A stretch of 35,745 bases of DNA from Gnetum montanum (Eukaryota; Streptophyta; Gnetopsida; Gnetales; Gnetaceae), in assembly GCA_015680685.1 (NCBI GenBank), contig MNCI01027012.1, positions 384,670-420,414 of the forward strand, read 5' to 3'. The position numbers were made by a program, and so were the translations under genes. Below the pieces are notes generated by a model, which was not told the DNA's origin, searched no databases, and saw only the letters and a program-made list of their open reading frames with translations. This document shows positions 1 to 7,960 of this stretch, piece by piece (the stretch's first letter is position 1; every line of letters begins with the position of its first letter).

Positions 1-347
1 AACAAATAAATAAACTAAGTGAATGCTGCAATGATGAAGTAATCTCGATCTTTATTGCCGGTCATGTGCGTGTCCAAGTACGGCACACTCGAATAAAGAC
101 ACCGTACAATTACATTCACCACATTGCGGGCAGACACGGGAAAAAATCTAACTCTGGAGAGATCAAACTGCCAGAGCTTCACTACTCTAAAAATGGGATC
201 CCGAACAAGGGAGTGTCGTATCTTATTTATAGATATGGCGGTGGACTGCGATATCGCGTACGCGATATCGTAGGGAAGGATGTGATATCACGTCGGCTGT
301 GATATCGCGTACGCGATATCGCGACCTATGTGAACTGCGTCTCATCA
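1..347 (-). mobile_element. 5' part of a minus-strand LTR, family D, cut by window edge
   Basis: Read on the minus strand this begins TGATGAGACGC at 347 and follows the start of the LTR at 27281 base for base with scattered changes, to the window edge. It contains the palindrome block (248-323), a TATA box (TATAAATA on the minus strand, 224-231) and the downstream leader that includes the AATAAAGATCGAG segment near 46-58. The sequence just outside position 347 is not purine-rich, so this is more likely a 5' LTR or a solo LTR than a 3' LTR preceded by a polypurine tract. Its other end lies outside the window, so a target duplication (expected next to CTATG, 348-352) cannot be tested. Confidence 0.9.
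248..323. repeat. CpG palindrome array in the left LTR
   Basis: Two copies of the 24-bp module made of GCGATATCGCGT and its own reverse complement (248-271 and about 299-322), with a half-length degenerate module between them (GTGATATCACG, near 282-292). Departures from the perfect palindrome are mostly CG to TG or CA, as expected from methylated-cytosine decay. The array lies immediately upstream of the TATA box in LTR orientation. Confidence 0.9.
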
Positions 348-780
348 CTATGGGATTGAGTTGTTTTGCTACATCAAAATACTTCTGAGTGGAGCTCTAT
401 TTTGTAGAGCTTGTGGGATCCTTTAAACCACTCTTGAGCTAGTTGGGACCTTGTGAGGTTGAGAGTTGTCACAGTAATGAAACTCTCCTTAGCGGATCTC
501 AAAATTTGTAAAGGTTTCGATGTCCTCTAAACCACATTTTGAAAGAAATAAAGTTTAGAGGTGTGCAAGGAATCTACCCTCTGAGTGTGGACTATCCAAG
601 TTGGGAAACTATGTAATTCCTGTGTTTTGTATAACAAGTGTTGCTTGCGATTTGGGAAACTTATTCATCCCCCCTTCTAATTTCTTGATCCTCATGAATA
701 ACTAATTTTCTTACCTTGGGCATTTCTTGAATTATCCATGATCTTCAAAATTATGTGTAGTCAAGCTATGGTTTTCTAAT
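348..780. other. Non-coding flank, unassigned
   Basis: No sustained reading frame. The stretch has moderate GC (for example GGAGCTC near 392) and some leader or untranslated-region character, but I do not recognise it. It sits directly outside the left LTR boundary and may be the disrupted target of that insertion. Confidence 0.4.
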
Positions 781-2480
781 GATATAGGGCAAGCTTTGTT
801 CTTTGCAATGGCTTTCTAGATTTGAGCTCTTGTTTTAAAAGCTTTGTTTCTTTGGTTGTAATTTTGTGGATTAAATAGAGCTTAAATAATCTTGAGCCTT
901 TATAATTTGGATTCATGGCCTTCAAATTTAAATAAATCTTCGAATTTATTTAGATGTTTTCATTTTTGTCTAGATAAGCTTACATGGGTGCTAAGCTTTG
1001 TTTAAGATCACATGTTTTATAAGCTCTTCTTATAAATAGGTTGATGCTAACATGGTTGTACTTACCTTGACTTTCTAGCTTGTTCTATATATAGGCTTAG
1101 ATGATGATGTAGCTTTGATGAAAGTATGTAGATAATTTAGTTCCATCTATATGGTTTCTAGTTTAACTAGGCTTAAATTATCAAATTTTTGTAGTTAAAT
1201 TTAGCTTGTCTTGCCTAGTTTTAGGGTTTTGAATCAAAAACTTTTCTTGAACATAATATTTTTACATCTAGATGATTCCAAATCATCTAGGTGATCTTGG
1301 CTTCTCATGTATATTGAGCTTTTTTTAGAGTAGAAAGCCTAATTTCCTTACTTGCATGGCTCATGTAGCTTCCTTATTCTAAATCATTTAGATGGTTTGG
1401 CTTAAGGTTGACATGCCACAACTTTATGATGTTTTGGATTCATTCTTTAAATTATGTGTTTTAAATCTTTTGTTTTGAGCTAAAAAGATAGAGCTTAAAT
1501 CTAGAATCGAGTTTTGGTTCTAAAGCTACGTTCTAATGGATAGGATAACATGAAAAATAGATGGATTTGCATAAGATTAGATTCTAGTTTTAATATCTTT
1601 CCTTAAAACTACACTTCTCTTTTAGTTTTTATAGTAAAATTCAATTTTAGAGTCAAATCTTGACTCTATTTATTGGTTCAAAATAGTGTGTATTTGATGT
1701 CAATTACATGATGCAAGCTAACATTTGGCTTCATCTTGATGATGACTTTCAGTGTGGAAGTTGAATAGAATTAGATGTTGATTCTTTTTATTGATTATAA
1801 TAGCTGACATGATAGGATGTTGTGATGAGCTAAGTAGAACTACTTTTGACTTTGAATATGGTTTTATTCATAGAGCCTATGTGATGAACTTCTTTTTCTT
1901 TTTGTTTTAAGCTTAATTCTGAAAGATTCTTCCTTTCAATGGATCTCTATAAAATATTTTTGTTTGAATATTGGTTCTACTTTAGTAGAACTTTTGTGGA
2001 TGCTAAGCTACATTGAATCACATTTTGGTTTCAAACTAAGCTTTCCAATATGGTGTATAGTTGACATGAAAATCAGGTTCAATAAACCTAAATTCTAGAT
2101 GTAATTCTATTAAGCTAAACTTGAACATGAATGGTGGCTCTTTTGGGATGGAACCTAAATAGAACTAGATTTTAATTTTATTAATCAATTCTAAATGGTT
2201 TAAAGTTGATGTGATAGGGCATGGAGATGGGCTAAAAAGAATCAATTATTGGCTATGAATTTCAATTCTATTTGTAGAGCTTATGTGGTAAATTCCTTGA
2301 TCTATAGCTTTCTTTCTCTCTTCATAAGAAGTGCTTTTAATTTTTCATGGGTTTCATAGCTCTTTTAGAACCAAAGCTTGTAGAACTAGATTTTGATTCT
2401 AAATAAATTTTTTTCATTATGAACCATTTTGCATGAAACCAATTTTTGATTCTATATATTAGTCCTAAATATTCCAATTG
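780..2480. repeat. AT-rich DNA with degenerate long-period repeats
   Basis: Related phrases recur at long spacing. The segment from about 1758 (AATAGAATTAGATGTTGATT, then a GACATGATAGGATG phrase, then TAGAGCCTATGTGATGAACTTC) matches the segment from about 2160 (AATAGAACTAGATTTTAATT, then GATGTGATAGGGCATGG, then TAGAGCTTATGTGGTAAATTCC) in order and spacing. That gives a period near 400 bp. Shorter echoes occur near 1505-1560 and 2376. No coding capacity is visible. It may be an old tandem repeat or the long untranslated part of a decayed retroelement. Confidence 0.45.
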
Positions 2481-3180
2481 ATGTGGCATTTATAAGTTGA
2501 AACTATTTGTTACATCCCATCCAGATACATTAGGTATGGTTATATGCCTACAATTTATACATTACATGTGTTGTCATAGTGGGTTCTCAGAGTACAAGTT
2601 AGTTAAGTATGATTACACTTTGGCTATTATGAGGTGTTCATCTTTTTGTTATGATTATGATGTCTTTACATGCTTAACATGATTATGTACACTAGCCTTA
2701 TGTGATGTGTTAGACATGTGATGTTGTTGGTGGGGATGTTGGATTAGGGTACAAGAGCACCTATTCAATATGCATTTAAGCTTTATATGAAATTTTTGTA
2801 TTTATGAATTTGAACTATAGTGCTATGTTGTGTGATCATTAGATGCGATTTTGGCATGTGAAAGTGTAGAGCATTTGATAAGGATCTTATAGGTTCAAAC
2901 AAATTTTAATTTGGAGTCCCGGTTTAGTTGTTATGCAAGTTGGAAGTGCAGGGTATTAGTTTGGGGAGGAAAAAAATGAGCTTGTGAAAATAACCTAGGT
3001 GAAAAAAAAAATAAGAAAATAAAGTTTTAAAAAATAAAACAAAAAGTAAAATAACATTAGGTTGCACATGACATGTGCTAAATTGCTTACGTGGTTTTGT
3101 TTTGTTTAAAAAAAATCAATGAATAAAAGTAACATATATGCATGAGGCATAAACCCTTCTTTTTGTTTTAAAATAAAAAG
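2481..3180. other. AT-rich non-coding DNA with a polypurine-like tract
   Basis: No gene seen. A purine tract with the core TTTGGGGAGGA lies near 2958-2975 and is followed by A-rich DNA (3001-3060). The same core recurs at about 31442-31452, downstream of the D gag gene, so this may be the decayed 3' end of a related LTR element. The segment ends sharply at about 3180, where LINE sequence begins. Confidence 0.4.
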
Positions 3181-3181
3181 A

Positions 3182-3604
3182 TCCACTGGCTCTGCCACTA
3201 TTTGGACTACTCCTACTTCTTCAAAGATTCAACATTTTCTGTGGTATCTGATTCACCAAGGTTTTCCTGTGGGTGTTCGGCGCTCTCATCTGGGGGTTCC
3301 TGACCCGCGATGTCCTATTTGTCACAGGGAAGATGCATTTACTCACTGTTTTTTTTCTTGTCCCCTTGCTCATAGCTCTTGGATTTGGTGTGGTAGGTTT
3401 TTACAGGGTTTTCGACCAAGCTTGGATGAGGTTCTTTTTGGTGACACTTCGCATCTTTAAGGCTCTTTGATTTATATCTAGTGTCGCCTTCGTCCCCTTA
3501 TTCTCCATGCTATCTGGAAATTTCGTTGTAATGTGGTTTTTCAACGTGATTCTCCTACTAATATTCTCTCCTTGTCTATTCAAGGAGACATTGTTCAACA
3601 GTAA
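3182..3604 (+). pseudogene. LINE ORF2 C-terminus with zf-RVT zinc motif, two premature stops
   Basis: One frame reads from 3182 to a final stop at 3602-3604. It contains a KIQHFLW segment near 3227, then PVGVRRSHLG, then CPICHREDAFTHCFFSCP, the cysteine and histidine pattern of the zinc-binding domain that follows reverse transcriptase in plant LINEs (zf-RVT family, recognised by motif). After it comes ILHAIWKFRCNVVF, the typical tail of such proteins. A TAA (3458-3460) and a TAG about 15 bases later break the frame, but there is no frameshift. Upstream endonuclease and reverse transcriptase are absent because of 5' truncation. It is a dead copy, and the identification is firm for such a short piece. 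Confidence 0.88.
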
Positions 3605-3797
3605 TGCTGCAGTTGAGCTCTTGAACTTTTTCTCTCCCGTTTTTCCTAATTTCTTGTAGTTTCTCCTCTTTTGAGGTGAGCTTTTCCCCTTTGGCTGTTA
3701 GTGTCTCCTTCTTTGAGACCTCTTCATCTTTTTTGACCCTCTCTATTATCCCCTTTGTACTATTTTCTTTTTTCTCTATTAATTAAATTTATTTTTT

Positions 3798-3812
3798 GGG
3801 GTCCGACACCCC
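3798..3812 (+). other. Terminal hairpin of the LINE 3' end
   Basis: GGGGT, a five-base spacer CCGAC, then ACCCC form a perfect 5-bp stem at the end of the LINE 3' untranslated region. LINE 3' hairpins can be recognised by their own reverse transcriptase; whether this one was is inference. Confidence 0.5.
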
Positions 3813-3859
3813 CACTATGTACTATAACCATTAAGTTCTATTTTATTTTCTATGCAAAA

Positions 3860-4424
3860 ACAAAAATAGAAGTTATATTTTTTAACTTTCTTTAAACGTT
3901 TGTAACCAGGCGCACTGGTTCAGCCAAAAATGCGAATTCGTCTGCGAGGGCAGACTCTCCTTGGCAATTAGTTCGTGATTGGATTTGCCTCAATTCGTTT
4001 CGTTTCAAAATTTACAGCAAATTCTCCTCCCATTGTCGCTCATGGTGCTTCAACTGCGGAGGATCTTTCACAAAGCACAAAAAGCACCCTTTTTAGTTAT
4101 TCGCATCATGATCCTGGATTTTTGCGTCTTTATTCTTCGCTGAAACCCTAAAAGCCAGGGTTTAGTGGGAACATGCACATCAATCAGCATTAGCCACAGC
4201 AGTAGCCTCCTCAGTTCTTTTTTGTGTTATTTTTTTTACTGCATTTATCGAAGCCTCGGATTCTGTATCAAGTGACACGTTTCGGTTGGCTCGCAGCTTT
4301 CCCATACACACGCATCTCGCTGCAGGTTACGTTTTGGACTACGTTTTGAAGATACTTGCATTTGCAGAAAAAGGATGCGCTAATACTATAATTGAATATT
4401 CTCTGTCCTCTCTGAGAAATTTAG
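3860..4424 (+). promoter_or_regulatory. Upstream and leader region of the gene-like island
   Basis: GC content rises from about 3905, and the character changes from AT-rich repeat DNA to leader-like sequence with AACCCTAAA and CTCCTCCCATT phrases. No long reading frame is present. It lies directly 5' of the coding island at 4603 and probably holds its promoter and 5' untranslated region; no TATA box could be assigned with confidence. Confidence 0.4.
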
Positions 4425-4578
4425 GTATAAGCACAATCTTCGTTTTACTATGTCTTCTAGGTTAATCTATTTCATCTAGCAGGAAATCTGATAAATTTTG
4501 TGTTTCTTGAACTTATTTGATCGAGAATAATACTGCATCAGGTTTTAAAATTATATAAAATCCTTCCTTATATTTCAG
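4425..4578 (+). other. Possible 154-bp intron in the 5' leader
   Basis: A donor-like TTTAG/GTATAAGC at 4425 and an acceptor-like TATATTTCAG/GC ending at 4578 bound an AT-rich, T-rich stretch. The acceptor lies 24 bases before the ATG at 4603. Splicing is inferred from the consensus only. If the island were a processed pseudogene this intron would be missing, so its presence argues for a genomic copy. Confidence 0.4.
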
Positions 4579-4602
4579 GCAGCAGCAGTCCGAGTACCAG
4601 AC

Positions 4603-5564
4603 ATGCACGATTATTCCATATTTCAGCAGAAACCGCATCTCAGTTGGCTGGATAGGCTCCGGTCCGTCAAAGGGTTGCCTGTAGATCCAAGCTTTGAGAT
4701 CGATGATTTCTCAAAAACGACTCAAACCCTTGCCCTGTCTTCGACATCTTCTGCGATTGCAAGTGAAGAGCAAGAGAACGTAACTACTTCTGGAGGAGTA
4801 TCTGCGGAGTCGACAGCCGCCGAAAGGAAAGAGGATGTGAAAACCAAAGTGGATACGATGGCTGCTGCTGCAGATAAACTTTTGGTGCAATCACAGAGGA
4901 GGAAAAGGGCCGTTTCCTGCGTGAAGGAGGAGACGCAAGAGTGGCTGGATATTTCCAACAGTGCGTTGGCTGTGTTGTTCGGTGTGAGGGACGCGAAATC
5001 GAGTGACATGAGGCACCAGAGAAAGCAGCAGAAGCCGCGACTGTTCACTATGCTGCCTAATTTGTTAAAGGAGGATAATTTAGCTGATTGGGAATTTTTG
5101 TCCGGTGATAAGATCGGGGGAAATATGTAGCAAGAATGATACTGTCGACGTGGCCGAGGGAACAGCGTGCGCAGAAGCAGCCAGGGAGAAGGGGGACCTT
5201 GCAGAGAAGCGAAAGAGAAAGATGAAGGGCACTGTTTCAGCATGTGCAAGTGCAAAACAAAAACAAAAGGTGTCTGACGTGGACGGCAACGCCAACGCGA
5301 CGCTCACAAGACAAGAGTGTTTCCTTGTCTGGAATCGACAATAAAGTTGCTTCGTGTAACACTCAGATGCTCTCTAATTCCGGTGGGGTCTGTCGGCATC
5401 CACAACCGCGGAATAAAAAGGGACTCCGCAGAGTTCACTTGAGCTCTTCTACTTCTATCTGCAAGCCTTCCAGGAGGTGTGCTTCCATTAAAGCTCAGGC
5501 CAGAAAGAAGGGCATGCAATCGGTATCCCAGTCTCCAAGTGGGTTGGTAACAAACCCACTTTAA
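4603..5564 (+). pseudogene. Gene-like coding island of unknown function, split over three frames
   Basis: The first frame (4603-5130) starts at ATG and encodes 175 residues, with an N-terminal LSWLDRLRSVKGLPVDP segment, a Ser/Thr/Glu/Ala-rich middle, and WLDISNSALAVLFGVRD near residues 112-128. At 5130 it ends, and the next frame continues with a Lys/Glu/Ala-rich stretch (open to 5344). From about 5244 the third frame continues with a basic, Ser/Arg/Lys-rich tail to a stop at 5562-5564. Both shifts are +1; the first falls at a run of five G (5116-5120). GC content is clearly above the surroundings across all three parts, which supports one original gene. I do not recognise the family. It has no signal peptide or membrane segment, and the KRKRK and RKKG clusters would fit a nuclear protein, by inference only. 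It may be a decayed host gene, a captured fragment, or a real gene with indel errors in the assembly. Confidence 0.55.
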
Positions 5565-5570
5565 CATCAT

Positions 5571-5803
5571 GTATTGCTTAAATGCCGAGATTTTGGTGAT
5601 AATATTTCGACCAATATATCAAGTTTTCTTTTTTTTTTCTTTTTGAGTCATGATTTGCACAAGAATTGCTGAAGGCTTTATTTCGGTCAAGGCCAACATC
5701 TAATGGCTGATTTCTCCTAATATAAGATTTGATATAAAAAATTTATTAATGTTATAAAATTCTTTAACATAACCTAAGATTCCATGTTATTGTAGTACAA
5801 ACA
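5571..5803. other. AT-rich spacer, nothing recognised
   Basis: Short AT-rich stretch with a pyrimidine run (5626-5643) after the gene-like island. No reading frame, RNA gene or repeat seen. Confidence 0.5.
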
Positions 5804-5817
5804 TCATGCTATAATCA
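5804..5817 (+). repeat. SINE target-site duplication, left
   Basis: TCATGCTATAATCA, identical to 5973-5986. Confidence 0.9.
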
Positions 5818-5972
5818 ATGAGGTGTTAGCTTAGTTGTAAGAGGTAAGACTTTTAATTTGGAAATTGCATGTAATTCTGGTGAGGAATACTAAGTTATAA
5901 AGTTCTAATTTGACTATATTTCTTAGGGTTAAATATTGGTTAAAAAATATTTCAGGTTGAACATCCCAAAAG
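5818..5972 (+). mobile_element. tRNA-derived SINE, 155 bp, with perfect 14-bp target duplication
   Basis: The insert is bounded by TCATGCTATAATCA on both sides (5804-5817 and 5973-5986), a perfect 14-bp direct repeat typical of LINE-driven insertion. Its 5' head reads like a decayed tRNA: TAGCTTAGTTGTAAGAG matches an A box, and about 30 bases later GCATGTAATTCTGG stands where the B box (GGTTCRANNC) should be. A tRNA-unrelated body follows (GTTATAAAGTTCTAATTTGACTATAT). A relative near 13140-13272 shares the body and keeps a better B box. Pol III transcription is expected for the family; this copy's B box is mutated. Confidence 0.85.
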
Positions 5973-5986
5973 TCATGCTATAATCA
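5973..5986 (+). repeat. SINE target-site duplication, right
   Basis: TCATGCTATAATCA, identical to 5804-5817. Confidence 0.9.
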
Positions 5987-6033
5987 CACAATAAATTGAA
6001 GCACAGGTAAAATGATGATCACACAAAGTATAG

Positions 6034-6094
6034 GATAGGTTTAAAATACTATAATTGACAGAAAGAATAAGATAGGTTTAGAATACTATAATTG
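6034..6094 (+). repeat. Two-copy direct repeat, 24-bp unit
   Basis: GATAGGTTTAAAATACTATA plus four bases (6034-6057) recurs with one mismatch at 6071-6094, a spacing of 37 bp. Probably local slippage. Confidence 0.8.
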
Positions 6095-6284
6095 TGCAAC
6101 TGACAAAAACTGATAAGAATTGCAACTGAGTGGATGGTTGGTTAGGCCATTCTGTTACCTTATTAAGATTATTGTTGTAGGCATTTCAAGACCTATGAAT
6201 TCGTATGTCCATTTTTTTACACAGTGCATTCTTAGCATTGGTTCTATTTCTATAAATTTTACTTCAAAGGCAAACTCTGAAGTT

Positions 6285-6425
6285 TAGAGATAGCCCCGGA
6301 TTAAATTAAGTCCAAGTCATTTCCTGCTCGCAAATTTCGTACACCAGGATGGTCGCCCTGCCCTGGAATTTAGTAGATCCTCGTTCCATTCAGGTTACGC
6401 AAAAGATTCACGTAGCCTATTATAG
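6285..6425 (+). other. GC-richer patch, possible lost exon
   Basis: Within AT-rich DNA this stretch has GCCCCGGATT, GGATGGTCGCCCTGCCCTGG and CTCGTTCCATTCAG/GTTACGC, the last resembling a splice donor at about 6393. One frame is open for about 40 codons (FVHQDGRPALEFSRSSFHS); another gives SKSFPARKFRTPGWSPCPGI before two stops. I cannot say which, if either, was coding. It could be an exon of the 4603 island, which would make the intervening DNA an intron. Confidence 0.25.
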
Positions 6426-7153
6426 ACATGTATTCTTAATAAGAAGTTAAGCTTGGGTTATTTTAAATCGTCAAGATAAGTTTGAGCTTTAACTATTAGA
6501 ACAAGATTTTTGTGTGTTAAATGAGAAAGAAAAGGTAGAATGTGACAGCTACTAATCTTGCTACTTTAATTTTCTTGTTATTGTAGTAGACCACTTTATT
6601 GAGGTATTTTATGTTATACATTCGTCTGTTCAGTAGATCATGGAGTCTTTTCTTGGATATAATAACGAGTTTCATTTTCACTATCCTAAGAATCAAATCA
6701 GATCATTATTGCCTTCCTTTTTTCAGTTTTTGAGAAATCTAGATGTCCGTGCTTTTTATAGCTGCAAGTTATTCCCTACCCTAACCAGTTGACTTCTTTG
6801 GTGATGAATTTTATAACAAACAACTGTACAATGATTCAACCAGTTTTACATAAATTATTACATTTTTAGAAACCTTGCATTGAACATGTAATGCTCATGC
6901 ATTGCTTACACTCGCAATGTTTACTACAGTAAAAACTAGTGTTTTAAAGTTCTTCCACTAGTCATTGATTTAGTAGGGATGTTTGCTGAAATATATATTC
7001 AGTCTTTCTACTAAAGTATTATGCTCAAAATGTAATTTTATCAGAGAGTTTAAAGTAACTATGAAATGGTGTGGTTATAATAGAATAATACAGTGCTGAA
7101 AAATATTTTGTTTCAATAGTCAGAATATTATGTCATTTCAGATTATCGTAACT

Positions 7154-7203
7154 ACTGAACTCTATAAAATGATTATTTACTGAACTCTATAAAATGATTA
7201 TTT
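7154..7203 (+). repeat. Perfect 25-bp tandem duplication
   Basis: The 25-base unit starting ACTGAACTCTATAAAATGAT occurs twice with no gap and no mismatch (7154-7178, 7179-7203), which implies a recent duplication. Confidence 0.9.
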
Positions 7204-7299
7204 CCAACACAGTCTAGAGTACAGTGAAATGATCTAGGAATTGAACACTTGATGTTACGTTATGGGTGACTTGACCAGAAATATTCAAGAGGACATCTC

Positions 7300-7960
7300 T
7301 TGGTGGGTGTTGTTTGTAAAGCATATGGGGCTGATTCATAGATGAAAGGAATTATTTGATAAGAAGAAGATGGAGCTTGAGAGAAATTTGTCAAAATTTT
7401 TTTAAAAAAGCAGAAGTAAAACTGAATATATGGATTGCAAATTTGGAAAATCATACATGGAAGAAACTATAGTTAAATTCGGTTAAGAAATTGGATAAAG
7501 TGGTTGTTTTTGTTACCTAGGTTATCATGCAAAATGATGAAGAGATTAAAAAGGATGCTATTAATGAATCAAAAAATGGAGAGATGGTGGTGAAATCCAA
7601 TTTGATCATAGAATCTCAAACCTGATGGTAGATTTTATAAAACAATAATGAGGCCCTTTGTTAAGAACCCAAAATGTCAATAATTAGCTCAGCTGTGTAA
7701 GTAGAGATGGATGATAAGGATGAAGAGAGGACTAAATTGGAAATGACTATGTAAAAGGAAGTTTTAAAATTTTTGGTTTTTCTGTCTACCCAAGAAAAGT
7801 GAAAAAAGTTGGTAAAGACGGTTTGGCCTTGTTCAATGCAAACAGAACGACTTTTACCCAAAGGAGCTTCATAGTTCAAGGAGAAAAAAATCTAGGAGCA
7901 GAGCGGCACAAGAAGATGTAAGAGGGAATAGTTGGAGAAACAGAATTCATAAAACCTATC
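7300..7960 (+). other. Purine-rich stretch, possible decayed coding sequence
   Basis: The plus strand is rich in GAAGAAGATGGAG-like triplets with many in-frame breaks in every frame, the look of an old lysine/glutamate-rich coding sequence. Phrases such as GAGATGGTGGTGAAATCC (near 7580) and GATGATAAGGATGAAGAG (near 7708) stand out. No domain is recognisable, and it could equally be a purine-biased intron. Confidence 0.25.

Larger units (their letters stand above)
3181..3815 (+). mobile_element. 5'-truncated LINE (non-LTR retrotransposon) tail
   Basis: This holds the last part of a LINE ORF2 followed by a pyrimidine-rich 3' untranslated region (3605-3797) that ends in a short GGGGT/ACCCC hairpin. 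LINE reading frame begins abruptly at about 3181 after A-rich DNA, the usual 5' truncation of target-primed insertion. I could not fix a target-site duplication or a poly(A) tail, so the 3' limit is uncertain by some tens of bases. Confidence 0.85.
5987..7150. other. AT-rich non-coding DNA
   Basis: Apart from the direct repeat at 6034-6094 and the GC patch at 6285-6425, no gene, RNA or element is recognisable. Base composition fits an intron or intergenic DNA. Confidence 0.5.

Noticed and set aside
1-347. Calling the left LTR a 3' LTR of a minus-strand element occupying 348 onward
   Set aside because: The minus-strand sequence just upstream of the LTR start is not a polypurine tract, and no internal element sequence of this family is found to the right.
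4722-5255. Minus-strand 177-codon gene opposite the coding island
   Set aside because: It mirrors the plus-strand frame (Ser-rich complement) and lacks domain features; the plus-strand frame has the leader and acceptor-like site.
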